Assembly: GCA_046351555.1 (NCBI GenBank)
Contig: JAXLYI010000002.1
Span: 638,244 to 702,243 of the forward strand
Source of the DNA: CAISKJ01 sp046351555
GTDB lineage: Bacteria; Myxococcota_A; Polyangia; Polyangiales; Ga0077539
Length of the DNA: 64,000 nucleotides
Direction of reading: 5' to 3'
Made by a program: the position numbers and the translations under genes. The stretch's first letter is position 1, and the number at the start of each line of letters is the position of its first letter. The notes under the pieces were generated by a model that searched no databases, was not told the DNA's origin, and worked only from the letters and a program-made list of their open reading frames with translations. Of the stretch, positions 50,573 through 58,728 are shown piece after piece.

Positions 50573-50965
50573 TCAGCCGAGCGGCGCGAACAGGTCGACG
50601 AGGTTGCCGTCGGGGTCGCTCACCTGGGCGTAGCGCTGGCCCCAGAACGCGTCCCAGGGGGCCTTCGCCGCGGAGAACCCCGCCGCGGTGACGCGCGCGA
50701 ACACGGCGTCCACGCCCGCCGCGTCGCCGCAGTGGAAGGCGACGCCCATCCGGTGGCCGACGGGCTCGCGCCAGTCGGGGTTGAGCGACTTCGCGAGGGC
50801 GACCGAGTCGAGCATCACGCGGAGCCCGCCGGCGGTGGTGGCCTCGAGGTGGTCTTCGCCCTCCTGGTGGTCGGGGAAGTCGAGACCGAGCAGGCGGTAG
50901 AAGCGGACGGACTCATCGAGGTCGCGAACGACGATCCCGATGGCGTCGAGGCGGGGCGTGGTCAT
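50573..50965 (-). CDS. VOC (glyoxalase/dioxygenase) superfamily protein
   Basis: 130 residues: two beta-alpha-beta-beta-beta units. Starts DAIGIVVRDLDESVRFYRLL and ends QRYAQVSDPDGNLVDLFAPL, both VOC hallmarks. The possible metal ligands are Glu in DHLEAT, His in GVAFHCGD and a late Asp/Glu. The ATG at 50965 overlaps the deacetylase stop (ATGA). The reaction is unknown; it ends the operon of three paralogues, deacetylase and VOC. Confidence 0.85.
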   Translation of the reverse strand: MTTPRLDAIGIVVRDLDESVRFYRLLGLDFPDHQEGEDHLEATTAGGLRVMLDSVALAKSLNPDWREPVGHRMGVAFHCGDAAGVDAVFARVTAAGFSAAKAPWDAFWGQRYAQVSDPDGNLVDLFAPLG

Positions 50966-51837
50966 GCGGCGTCGCGTACCACGGGGCGCGCGGCGGCGTC
51001 GAGCAGGCCGAGCGACGCGAGCACCTCGCGCGCGGGGCCGAAGGGCATGGCGCGCAGAAGCGTGGTGAGCCGCGCCTCCATCGCGTCGAGGTTGTGATAC
51101 CCGCGCCAGCTCGCGAGGCGCCCGGTGGCGAAGCGCGGCTGGGCGGGGTCGACCTCCCAGGGGTGCAGGTAGACCATGCACGGGCCCTCGGCGGCCACGC
51201 GGCGCATCGCGGCGAGCGTGTACGCCATCGGCAGCAGCCGCAGGTAGCCGCCGCCGCCCACCGGGAGGTTGCGCCCCGCCACCCGCACCGTGCTCGACGG
51301 GAACTCCACCATCCCCTCCCCCGCCCCGCCCGTCACGCGGTGCGGGAAGCGCGGCGCGTCGGGGATGCCGTAGCGGTCGTGGCGGATGGGGAACACGCTC
51401 GCGTCGTAGCGGAAGCCCTCCTCGCGCAGCACGTCGAGCGCCCAACGCGTCTCCTTCACCACGGAGAAGGTCGGCGCGCGGTAGCCGTCGACGCGCACGC
51501 CGCCAATGTCTTCGAGCGTGGCCTTCGCCGCGCGCACGTCGGCGCGGAAGGTCTCGGGCGACTGGCGGGTGATCATCTCGTGGCCGTCGCCGTGGCAGGC
51601 GAGCTCGTGTCGTTCGGCGACGATGCGCTTGACGAGGGCGGGGTGACGACGCGCGACCCAGCCGAGGGTGAAGAAGGTGGCGCGGACGTTCTCGCGGGCG
51701 AAGAGGTCGAGGAGGCGGCCGGTCTGCCATTCGACGCGGCTCTCCAGGCGGTCCCACTCGGCGCGGTCGACGAGGCCGTGGAGGCCCTCGACCTGGAAGT
51801 ACTCCTCGACGTCGACGGACAGGGCGTGCAGGGTCAT
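50962..51837 (-). CDS. Polysaccharide deacetylase (TIGR03006/XrtA-associated type)
   Basis: 291 residues. NodB-fold deacetylases remove acetyl groups from GlcNAc-type sugars. Motifs: LSVDVEEYFQVEGLHGLV (metal Asp), ATFFTLGWVARRHP, HELACHGDGHEMI (His pair), GYRAPTFSV, and YLHPWEVDP near the end. The DVEEYFQV start and the C-terminal tail match the exosortase-linked deacetylase subfamily, though no exosortase gene is seen in the window. It is preceded, 19 bases away, by three tandem paralogues of unknown function, suggesting an exopolysaccharide or envelope pathway. Confidence 0.88.
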   Translation of the reverse strand: MTLHALSVDVEEYFQVEGLHGLVDRAEWDRLESRVEWQTGRLLDLFARENVRATFFTLGWVARRHPALVKRIVAERHELACHGDGHEMITRQSPETFRADVRAAKATLEDIGGVRVDGYRAPTFSVVKETRWALDVLREEGFRYDASVFPIRHDRYGIPDAPRFPHRVTGGAGEGMVEFPSSTVRVAGRNLPVGGGGYLRLLPMAYTLAAMRRVAAEGPCMVYLHPWEVDPAQPRFATGRLASWRGYHNLDAMEARLTTLLRAMPFGPAREVLASLGLLDAAARPVVRDAA

Positions 51838-51856
51838 CGGTGGGGTGCGGAGGGGG

Positions 51857-52462
51857 TTACGTGCGGCGGGTGAGGTCCGCCGGGAGCACGGTGACGCTCG
51901 AGATGTCGCCTTCGAGCGCGCGCGACCGCGGCGGGGGCTGCGGCGTCACCTGGCGGACGCGGCCGCGCAAGGGGATCGGGCGCGTGTGGTGCTGCGGCGG
52001 CTGCGGCTGCTGCACCTGCGGCGGCGGAGGCTGCGGGGGCTGCGGGGTCACCGGGCGCAGGCCGCCGTCCACCTCGCCGGACGGCGGCTCCACCTGGGGG
52101 ACGGGCTGCGTGACCACCGTCGGCCGCGGCTGCGTCGTGACCACCGGGGCCTCGCCGGGCGCCTGCACGCGCGTGCCCTGGTGCTCCGCCACGCCGAGCG
52201 CCACCGCGATCTCGTGGAGCGCGTCGGGCACGTCCCCGCGGCGCGCGGCGGGGACGACGTTGCGCCCGTGGAACTCGAGCTCGTCGGCGCGGGTGGTTCC
52301 GCAGACGGGGTCGTGGCACGCGGGGATCATCGCGCCGCCCGCGAGCACCGTGGCGAGCGCGGGGAAGCGCGCGGCGTAGGCGCTCGCCGTGGGGACGCGC
52401 CACTGCGGCGAGGGCGTGCCGGCGAGGGTGCGGGGCGCGACGGGGCGGGGGCGCTGGGTCAT
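51857..52462 (-). CDS. Tandem paralogue 3 of 3, unknown family with CxDPVCG motif
   Basis: 201 residues. Shares with its two neighbours the blocks PRTLAGTPSPQ, RFPALATVLAGGAMIPACHD, PVCGTTRADELEFHG and DALHEIAVALGVAEH. A hydrophobic segment ends just before the first Cys, so it might be a lipoprotein or membrane-associated protein with a long n-region. After residue 110 it is Pro/Val/Gln-rich (VVTTQPRPTVVTQPVPQVEP, QPPQPPPPQVQQPQPPQ). Family and function unknown. 14 bases separate it from paralogue 2 and 19 from the deacetylase. Confidence 0.75.
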   Translation of the reverse strand: MTQRPRPVAPRTLAGTPSPQWRVPTASAYAARFPALATVLAGGAMIPACHDPVCGTTRADELEFHGRNVVPAARRGDVPDALHEIAVALGVAEHQGTRVQAPGEAPVVTTQPRPTVVTQPVPQVEPPSGEVDGGLRPVTPQPPQPPPPQVQQPQPPQHHTRPIPLRGRVRQVTPQPPPRSRALEGDISSVTVLPADLTRRT

Positions 52463-52476
52463 CGGGGTGCTCGCGT

Positions 52477-53127
52477 TCAGGTGCGGGTGCGGGGGGCGCG
52501 GACGCCGACCGCCGCCACGTCGCCGCGTCGGGCGCCGCGTTCGGGCGTGGGGGAGGCCGTGGGCTGCGCCGGGGCGGGGGTCACCGTCGGTGGGACGGGC
52601 GTCGGGGGCGCGGCGGTCTGCGGGTGCGGCGAGGTCGGCCTGCGCGCGCCGACGACGGCGGGCGGAGGCGTGGGCGGGGGCGTCGGGTGCGGGCGAACGG
52701 CAGCGGGTCCGCCGCTCGGCTGCATGCGCGTGTCGCGGTCGACGGGCGGCGGCGGGAGCACGGGGGCGGGGCCGCCGTTGGGGCGGACGGGCGGCGTGAG
52801 CTCCACCGGCGGGGGCGCGCCCGCGGGCGTCATCGTGTCGCGACGCGTGACCGTGGGGTGCGTGACGACGCCCAATGCGACGCCGATCTCGCGCAGGGCC
52901 TCCGACCCCTCGCCGCGCCGCGCGGCCTGCACCCCCGCGGCGCCGTGGGCTTCGAGCTCGTCGCCGCGCGTCTCGCCGCACACGGGGTCTGCGCAGGCGG
53001 GCAGGGCCGCGCCGCCGGCGAGCACGAGCGCGAGCGACGGGAAGCGGGCGTCGGCCGACGCGGCGCGCGGCGGGCGGAGCTGCGGGGAGGGCGTGCCGGC
53101 GAGCGTGCGGGGGGCAGGGGGCTTCAT
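52477..53127 (-). CDS. Tandem paralogue 2 of 3, unknown family with CxDPVCG motif
   Basis: 216 residues. Conserved core: APRTLAGTPSPQLRPPRAAS, RFPSLALVLAGGAALPACAD, PVCGETRGDELEAHG, EALREIGVALGVVTH. The tail is Pro/Thr-rich with PPPTPPPAVVGARRP and ends in a basic stretch. Two Cys in CADPVC may form a disulfide or bind metal. The tails differ from the other copies, so the N-terminal 90 residues are the conserved unit. 10 bases from paralogue 1. Confidence 0.77.
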   Translation of the reverse strand: MKPPAPRTLAGTPSPQLRPPRAASADARFPSLALVLAGGAALPACADPVCGETRGDELEAHGAAGVQAARRGEGSEALREIGVALGVVTHPTVTRRDTMTPAGAPPPVELTPPVRPNGGPAPVLPPPPVDRDTRMQPSGGPAAVRPHPTPPPTPPPAVVGARRPTSPHPQTAAPPTPVPPTVTPAPAQPTASPTPERGARRGDVAAVGVRAPRTRT

Positions 53128-53137
53128 GGGCTTAGGC

Positions 53138-53761
53138 TCAGGCGGGGCGCGTGCGCGGGAGGACGGCGGGCAGCGGGCCGACGGCGCCGAGGCCGCCGGG
53201 GACGGCGATCGGGGGCTCGTGGCGCGGCCGGGGCGGGGGCGGCGGCGGCGGCGGCGTCGGGGTCACGCGGCGCATCTGGCCGGGGCGCGCGGGCGGGTGA
53301 TCCGTGCCAGGCGTGGTGACCTGCGACGGGTCGGGCGGCGGGACGGGCTGCGGGGTCACCACCGGGGTGGCACCGCCCGAGATGCCCACAGGGTCGGGGA
53401 CGCGCGGCGGGGGCGTCGGATGCACCACCGGCGCGGCGCCCGCGGCGACCATGTCGGGCACGCGGGTGGCTTCGTGGTTCACGACGCCGAGGGCGACGCC
53501 GATCTCGCGGACGGCGCGCGACGCTTCCCCGCCGCGCGCGGCCTGGACGCCGAGCCGGCCGTGGGCTTCGAGCTCATCAGCGCGGGTCGCACCGCACACC
53601 GGGTCGGCGCACCCCGGGGCCGCGGCGCCGGCCGCGAGGAGGGCGGCGAGCGTCGGGATGCGGTGGCCCACCGCGGCGGCGGGCTGCGGCGCGCGGAGGC
53701 CCGACGGGGGCGCGGCGGCGAGGGTGCGGGGGGCGGGACGAGGCGTGCGGGTGGGCTTCAT
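53138..53761 (-). CDS. Tandem paralogue 1 of 3, unknown family with CxDPVCG motif
   Basis: 207 residues. Core: APRTLAAAPPSGLRAPQP, RIPTLAALLAAGAAAPGCAD, PVCGATRADELEAHG, AVREIGVALGVVNH. The tail contains TPPPPPPPPPRP and is basic at the end. First gene of the five-gene minus-strand operon. GTAGGAGCGACC before the ATG is a good ribosome binding site. A possible promoter TTGAGA, 17 bases, CAAGAT lies about 40 bases upstream. The three copies probably arose by duplication. Confidence 0.77.
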   Translation of the reverse strand: MKPTRTPRPAPRTLAAAPPSGLRAPQPAAAVGHRIPTLAALLAAGAAAPGCADPVCGATRADELEAHGRLGVQAARGGEASRAVREIGVALGVVNHEATRVPDMVAAGAAPVVHPTPPPRVPDPVGISGGATPVVTPQPVPPPDPSQVTTPGTDHPPARPGQMRRVTPTPPPPPPPPRPRHEPPIAVPGGLGAVGPLPAVLPRTRPA

Positions 53762-53858
53762 GGTCGCTCCTACGGGACACCCTGGGCGGCGACCATCTTG
53801 GACCCATCAGGGCCCGATCTCAACGGGACGGGCGGGGGATTCCGAGGTCGGGGAGCGG

Positions 53859-54449
53859 TCAGTTGGTGACGGGGCGGACGACCTGCTCGCGCGGGGCGTT
53901 GGGGTCGACGTAGCCGATGGCGTCGCGGGCGCGCTGGAGGGCCTGCTCGGTGGCGGGCGTGAGGTGCCAGTGGGGCCGCACCTGCCCGTCGGCGTCGTCG
54001 TACCAGCGCACGAACATCAGCCACTCGCGGGCCTGGATGCGCGAGGAGCCCGCCCGCACGGTGTTGTACCCGACCTCGCCCTGGCTGGTCATGAGGTCGG
54101 TGCGGCGGTCGGCGGGGAGCGTTCCTTTGAGCGGGTCGCGCGAGGCGACGGTGGTGAGGCGGTAGGAGGCGGAGGAGGTCGACTCGCTGCCGGAGGTGAT
54201 GGTCTCGACGCGGACGACGGCGATCACGTCGGCGCCGCGGGCGCAGCCGTCGATCTGCCGGCGCCAGTCGGACGCGACGCGGCCGCCGAGCTCCTCGACG
54301 TTCTCGACGTAGTCGACCGAGTCGTCGAAGAGGGCGGCGAGCTCGGGGGAGAAGGGGCCCGACACGGCGCGCGCGGCGGAGTTGGCCGTGGTGCCCGAGC
54401 AGCCGAGCGGGAGGGCGAGCGACAGGAGGAGGAGCGCGGTGCGTGCCAT
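53859..54449 (-). CDS. Lipoprotein of unknown function
   Basis: 196 residues. The lipobox is LALPLGC|SGT, and the ATG at 54449 starts the signal. The body (FDDSVDYVENVEELGGRVAS, VIAVVRVETITSGSESTSSA, RIQAREWLMFVRWYDDADGQ) looks like a single alpha/beta domain but no family is recognised. GATACC lies just upstream as a possible -10. Confidence 0.7.
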   Translation of the reverse strand: MARTALLLLSLALPLGCSGTTANSAARAVSGPFSPELAALFDDSVDYVENVEELGGRVASDWRRQIDGCARGADVIAVVRVETITSGSESTSSASYRLTTVASRDPLKGTLPADRRTDLMTSQGEVGYNTVRAGSSRIQAREWLMFVRWYDDADGQVRPHWHLTPATEQALQRARDAIGYVDPNAPREQVVRPVTN

Positions 54450-54528
54450 CCCCGTTGCGGTATCACCCGGCCGCGGGCGCGTCGAGGGTCTCGTCGCCAC
54501 ACGGGGTGCCGTGCGACCGGACGCCCCG

Positions 54529-55014
54529 TCAGCGGCAGCGCGGGGTCTCGTCGCCCGCGTGCAGGGTGCATGTGCGCTCCCCGTGGCAGGCGCCGTAGGC
54601 GCAGCAGCGCTCGCCCTCGCCGCCGCAGGCGAGGCAGGCGGCGTCCCCGTCGGACGCGACGCAGACGCGGTTGCCGTTGCAGTGGCCGTAGGCGCAGCAG
54701 GGCTCGCCCTCGCCGCCGCAGGAGCCGTGGGCCCCCGGGCCGGTGTCGACCGCGCCCGTGTCGACGGCCCCGCTGCCGGCAGCGACGACGTCGTGCGAGG
54801 CGACGGCGTCGTGCGGGGCGACGGCCTCCGCGGGCGCGTCGCCGGGCGAGCCCGCGTCGAGGGACGCAGCGCGGGGCGCGTCGGCGTCGGCGGGCGCTTC
54901 GGGCGCGGGCGCGTCGTCGAGCACGATGGCGGGGCGGCTCCAGTCGAGCCCGAAGGTGCAGCCGGTCGGGGAGGCGAGGAGGAGGGCGAGGGCGGCGCGG
55001 AGGGGACGCATCAC
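54529..55014 (-). CDS. Small Dickkopf-like Cys-rich lipoprotein
   Basis: 161 residues. The lipobox is ASPTGC|TFG. An Ala/Asp/Pro stalk (about 20-95) leads to two Cys-rich units, GGEGEPCCAYGHCNGNRVC and GGEGERCCAYGACHGERTC, each with the CCxxxxC pattern of Dickkopf-type N-terminal repeats. Expected to be a surface protein. The second-codon ATG (55011) is an alternative start. It lies 126 bp from the left end of the IS630 element. Confidence 0.75.
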   Translation of the reverse strand: MMRPLRAALALLLASPTGCTFGLDWSRPAIVLDDAPAPEAPADADAPRAASLDAGSPGDAPAEAVAPHDAVASHDVVAAGSGAVDTGAVDTGPGAHGSCGGEGEPCCAYGHCNGNRVCVASDGDAACLACGGEGERCCAYGACHGERTCTLHAGDETPRCR

Positions 55015-55140
55015 GGGGAGTCATCGTCGGTCGCCGCCCGGCACTGGAGCCACGCGCGGCCCCGGCGGTGACCGACGTCATCCCCGCTACAGAGCAATGT
55101 CTTTCCTCGAAGCGCCCTGCGCGCGTGGCGGTGCCTGATA

Positions 55141-55173
55141 CCATTTTGGATTCATAGGATCACTTTTGCGAAG
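55141..55173 (+). repeat. Left terminal inverted repeat of the IS630 element
   Basis: Starts CCATTTTGG and includes GATCACTTTTGCGAAG. It pairs with 56235-56267 at 26 of 33 positions. Confidence 0.85.
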
Positions 55174-55180
55174 ATGGGGC

Positions 55181-56256
55181 ATGCGACGCCCCGTCGAGCT
55201 GACGCCCTGGTTGAAGCCGCGCGCTCTCCGCGCGTGGGTCGACGACGCCAAGACCCCTCTGCAGCACAAGCGCCGCCTCGCCGTCTGGATGGCGTCGCTC
55301 GGGCGCTACGCGGCGCACGAGATCGCGGAGTTGCTGCTCGTCACGCGCGACGCCGTCGGGCGATGGCTGCGGGCCTACAACGAGTCGGGGCCGGACGGGT
55401 TCGAAGGCCCCGGCCGCGGCGGCAGGCGCCACGCACGGCTGGACCCGCAGGACGAGGAGCGCCTCGTGCGGAAGATCTCCACTGCCGCCGGCGAGGGGCG
55501 CGTGCTCACCGGGCCGCAGGTGCAGGCGATGATCCTCGAGCAGACCGGGGAGCAGTGGCCCCTCGGCACCGTCTACTCGCTCCTGCATCGCCACCACTGG
55601 CGCAAGGTCCAGCCCCGACCGCGCCACGTGCGATCCGACCCGGAGGCGCAACACCTCTACAAAAAAAGTTCCGCCGCATCCTCGCGGGCGAGGTCGCGCG
55701 GGCCGGTGGCCGCCGCGTCCGCATCCTCTTCGAGGACGAGGGCCGCTTCGGCCTGATCACCACGGTGCGCGCCTGCTGGGCGCCGAGCCCCGTCCGCCCG
55801 GTGGTGCGCCAGCAACTCTCGCGCGACTACCTGACGGCGTGGTCGACAGTGAGCCCTCGCGACGGACGCCTGGTGTTCTCCTACTCGGAGCGGTGCAACA
55901 GCGCGGAGATGAGCGCGCACCTGCGGGCGGTCGCTCGCGCCTTCCCTCGCGAGCACCTCGTGATGTTCGTCGACGGCGCGGGGTGGCACCGGAGCCGCGA
56001 GCTGCGCGTGCCCGAGCGCGTCCACCTGCACGACCTGCCGCCCTACAGCCCCGAGCTCAACCCCGTCGAGCACGTCTGGGATCACCTGCGCGAGAACTAC
56101 ACCGCCAACCTGCTGTTCGACGAGCTGTTCGCCCTCGGCGTGCAGGTGAGGTTCGGTGCTCTGCGCATGCAGCACCAGCGGGACATCGTGCGGAGCCTGA
56201 CGCTCTTCGACTGGATCGAACGCGCTGCGCGGCCCTTCGGAAAAGTGATCGTATGA
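55181..56256 (+). CDS. IS630-family transposase (two frames joined by -1 frameshift)
   Basis: The first frame from ATG 55181 has the HTH part (LAVWMASLGRYAAHEIAELL, TRDAVGRWLRAYNESGP, MILEQTGEQWPLGTVYSLL). The second frame supplies the DDE catalytic half: RILFEDEGRFGLIT, VMFVDGAGWHRSREL and LPPYSPELNPVEHVWDHL, with the D, D, E residues in order. The join is CTACAAAAAAAGTTC, with seven As at 55661-55667; IS630 transposases often use programmed -1 slippage there. About 358 residues when joined. The stop lies in the right repeat. Confidence 0.85.
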
Positions 56257-56267
56257 CGTGAGAATGG
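56235..56267 (-). repeat. Right terminal inverted repeat of the IS630 element
   Basis: Reverse complement starts CCATTCTCACGTCATAC and includes GATCACTTTTCCGAAG, matching the left repeat at 26 of 33 positions. Confidence 0.85.
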
Positions 56268-56330
56268 TATGAGATCGTGCGCCCTGTCGTGCGGCGAACC
56301 GTGGGCCGGGCACCGCGCGGAGCACGAGCG

Positions 56331-56753
56331 TCAGCGCTCCCAGGCGATGCCCTCCGCGAACCACGCGTCGACCTGCGCGGCGGACTCGTCCTTCGTCCAC
56401 CCGCACGCGGCCAGGGCGTGCGCCGCGGCGGCGAGGGGCGCCGAGAGGGCGGGCTCGTTGACGGCGGGCGCGGAGAGCATCGCCAGGCGGGCGAGCGCGA
56501 GGGCGCACCGAACGGCGAGCGAGGCCGCGCGCTCCTCCGGGCCGAGTTCAGAGCCAAGACGCTCGATGCCGCGGGCGGCCGCCGCGAGTTCGAGCGGGGT
56601 CGACGCGCCGTCCCAGGCGGCTGCGAGCGTGAGGACGGCGGCCACCTCGGGCGGCGCGTCGTCGCTCAACGTGCCCACGGCGCAGCGCACGGCCCACGCG
56701 CACGCGCGCACTCGCCTACGCAAGTCGGGCTGGCTCGGCGTCGCCCCGCGCAC
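56331..56753 (-). CDS. Hypothetical protein, Ala-rich helical
   Basis: 140 residues from a GTG 7 bases after the EF-hand lipoprotein stop. It is Ala/Leu-rich and helical (VLTLAAAWDGASTPLELAAA, SAPLAAAAHALAACGWTKDE), ending DAWFAEGIAWER. Not recognised. Codon use looks coding, but the short length and composition leave some doubt. The IS630 right end lies 63 bp beyond its stop. Confidence 0.5.
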   Translation of the reverse strand: MRGATPSQPDLRRRVRACAWAVRCAVGTLSDDAPPEVAAVLTLAAAWDGASTPLELAAAARGIERLGSELGPEERAASLAVRCALALARLAMLSAPAVNEPALSAPLAAAAHALAACGWTKDESAAQVDAWFAEGIAWER

Positions 56754-56760
56754 GGCGCGG

Positions 56761-57618
56761 CTACTGCCGGCGCTCCTCGCAGTGGCCCTCGCCGTTGAAG
56801 TGGCCGATGGTCGCGACCAGCGAGGTGATGAAGTCCCGCAGCGTCCGCACGTCGGCGCGCGAGCCCGTCCCGTACTGCCCCTGCGGCGCGGCCGTGAGGT
56901 CGACGCGCGCGAGCTCCTCCAGCGTGACCTCGCCGTCGCGGTTGGCGTCGGCGCCGGCGACGAGGTCGAAGCGGAGCTTCGCCGTCGGGGCCTGGAGGTC
57001 GTCGTAGAAGAGGTGGTCGCCGTGCACGGTGACCTGCGCGGACGCCGTCCCGCCGGAGGGCACCGCGAGGCCCACCTCGGTCTCGCTCGAGTGGCAGTTG
57101 GAGAACGACACCGCGCCGCCGAAGCCCCACCGGAAGCGCACCGTCGTGCCCATGCGCGTCGCGGTGCCCTCGACGTACACCGCGTAGTTGCCCGTGCGCA
57201 TGAGCGTCACGTCCGCGGCGGTGGCGTTGCCCATCGTCGCCTGTGCGTCGACGGGCGCGATGCGGTACGACACGCGGTCGTAGCGGCGCGCGGGCAGCGA
57301 GGGCATCCGCCCGATCTCCAGCGGGCCGTTGAGCGTGTGGAGGTCGTAGAGGCGGTAGGGCGCGAGCGAGCCGCTCTCGCTCCCCGCGGACGACGCGACC
57401 GTGAGCGCGCCGACGTTCACCAGGAACTTCGCGTAGCGCAGCTCCCAGCCGTTCTCGAAGCCCGCCGCGCTCGCGGTGAGGGCGGGGATGCGGTCTTGGA
57501 TGTACTCCTCGCCCCAGATGGAGGCGGTGACGGTGCCGGGCGAGGTGCCGACGCTGTCGTCGCCGCAGGCGGTGAGCAGGAGCGCCGTAAAGGCGGTGCG
57601 GGAGAAGAAGTGACGCAT
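56761..57618 (-). CDS. MbnP-like lipoprotein with an EF-hand loop
   Basis: 285 residues. The lipobox is LLLTAC|GDD. The body (ELRYAKFLVNVGALTVASSA, YRLYDLHTLNGPLEIGRMPS, NYAVYVEGTATRMGTTVRFR) resembles MbnP-type periplasmic proteins associated with copper handling. A DANRDGEVTLEEL loop near residue 225 is a good EF-hand calcium site. The family call is tentative. It is the second gene of a minus pair, 20 bases after the 279-residue lipoprotein, downstream of the AT-rich palindromic element at 58.5 kb. Confidence 0.62.
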   Translation of the reverse strand: MRHFFSRTAFTALLLTACGDDSVGTSPGTVTASIWGEEYIQDRIPALTASAAGFENGWELRYAKFLVNVGALTVASSAGSESGSLAPYRLYDLHTLNGPLEIGRMPSLPARRYDRVSYRIAPVDAQATMGNATAADVTLMRTGNYAVYVEGTATRMGTTVRFRWGFGGAVSFSNCHSSETEVGLAVPSGGTASAQVTVHGDHLFYDDLQAPTAKLRFDLVAGADANRDGEVTLEELARVDLTAAPQGQYGTGSRADVRTLRDFITSLVATIGHFNGEGHCEERRQ

Positions 57619-57638
57619 GGGGACGTTCCTTTCGTTGC

Positions 57639-58478
57639 TCAGTGCGCCCCGCCGTCGGGGGCGCCGGGGATCCAGGTGAAGCGGTAGGAGGCGCCCGACA
57701 CGACGCCGCGGTAGAGCGCGTTCGCGGGCTGGCCCGCCTCCGGGAAGGTCGCGACGCCGCCGGGCTCCGCGGGGGCGGGAACCATCGCGAAGTCCACCCG
57801 GTCGAGCCAACTGGTGAGGTCGACGCCCACCTCCCAGCGCCCCGGCGAGCCGTCGAGCGTGGCGCTCGCGGGCACGCCCTCGACGTTGACGTCGAGCCGG
57901 AGCGAGGCGTCGAAGCGCACCGTCGCGTCGCCGCGCGTGGCAGAGCCGCGCAGCACGAGCGTCTGGCCGCGGAGCACCGAGCGCGCGGGCCCGAGGTCGT
58001 CCTCCGACGGGTGCAGTTCGAAGTGCGCGGAGTGGACCGTGCCCGAAACCCCCGACGCGCGCGCCACGAAGACGGGGGCCGCGCTCGTCAGGTCGACGAC
58101 GGCGCGCTGGGTGATGTCCGCGAGCGCGCCGCCCGCCACGTAGTGCCCCGGGTGCGCCCACGCCACGCCCGAAAACGCCCGCAGTACGCGACCGAAGAGC
58201 GGCTCCCCCTCGTACCAGCGGATCGGCCCCGCCGCGACGAAGGCCGACTCGACGCGCACGTGCCACCCGAGCGACGTGTCCCCCTCGGCGCGGACCCCGC
58301 GCGCGTACACGTCGAAGGCGACGCGCTGGCGGCCGGTCTCCTCGTCGCCGCACTGCACGGAGGCCACCGACACCAGGGTCGCGGCGAGCAGGGCGGTCGC
58401 ATGGACACCCGGGCCGCGGCGCGGGCCGCGATCGGGCGAAGCGGGAGGGGCGGGGCGGGCGGTGGTAGCCGACGGCAT
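57639..58478 (-). CDS. Lipoprotein of unknown function, possibly metal related
   Basis: 279 residues. A Pro/Arg-rich n-region precedes the hydrophobic stretch ATALLAATLVSVASVQC|GDE, a probable lipobox. AFSGVAWAHPGHYVAGGALA is a notable His-rich stretch. GAGAGGAAC upstream of the ATG at 58478 supports this start. No family recognised; association with the MbnP-like gene and the nickel/cobalt transporter remnant suggests a metal-linked function. Confidence 0.65.
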   Translation of the reverse strand: MPSATTARPAPPASPDRGPRRGPGVHATALLAATLVSVASVQCGDEETGRQRVAFDVYARGVRAEGDTSLGWHVRVESAFVAAGPIRWYEGEPLFGRVLRAFSGVAWAHPGHYVAGGALADITQRAVVDLTSAAPVFVARASGVSGTVHSAHFELHPSEDDLGPARSVLRGQTLVLRGSATRGDATVRFDASLRLDVNVEGVPASATLDGSPGRWEVGVDLTSWLDRVDFAMVPAPAEPGGVATFPEAGQPANALYRGVVSGASYRFTWIPGAPDGGAH

Positions 58479-58545
58479 GGCAGTTCCTCTCAGGGCGTGG
58501 GGGAGTCCGCGCACAGCCGGCATCCGTAGCCTCACCAAGGCGCTC

Positions 58546-58615
58546 GTAACACGATTTTTCAAAAACGTGCTCCCCGAACCGGGGACGCGTGTCACTTTTT
58601 TGGGAATCATGTTAC
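58546..58615. promoter_or_regulatory. Large palindromic AT-rich element between divergent genes
   Basis: GTAACACGATTTTTCAAAAA (from 58546) and, on the other strand, GTAACATGATTCCCAAAAAA (from 58615) form inverted arms of 23-24 bp with one gap and a few mismatches. The centre is a hairpin CCCCGAACCGGGG (58572-58584). The AT-rich arms stand out in this GC-rich DNA. The position between the lipoprotein pair (start 58478, minus) and the transporter remnant (start 58729, plus) suggests a shared operator, or a small mobile palindrome. The rest of 58479-58728 holds no gene. Confidence 0.55.
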
Positions 58616-58728
58616 CGCGCTCACACCGAGCCACCTTCCCGTCCGATGGCGGCCCTTCCGGGCCGTCGGCGGGCCCGGCGTGCCCCCGCGTGCGCCGCTC
58701 CCTTCACCACATCGTTCGGAGGAAGCTC

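Larger units (their letters stand above)
55141..56267 (+). mobile_element. IS630-family insertion sequence, 1127 bp, with TA target duplication
   Basis: Flanked by TA on both sides (55139-55140 and 56268-56269), the IS630 target. The 33-bp ends are inverted repeats matching at 26 of 33 positions. The single transposase gene needs a -1 frameshift at a run of seven As. All parts look intact, so recent insertion or potential activity is possible. The element separates two lipoprotein genes from a gene of unknown function. Confidence 0.88.

Noticed and set aside
55661..55667. Sequencing error in the IS630 transposase
   Set aside because: A seven-A run followed by G is the usual -1 slippage site of IS630 transposases, and both halves are otherwise intact.
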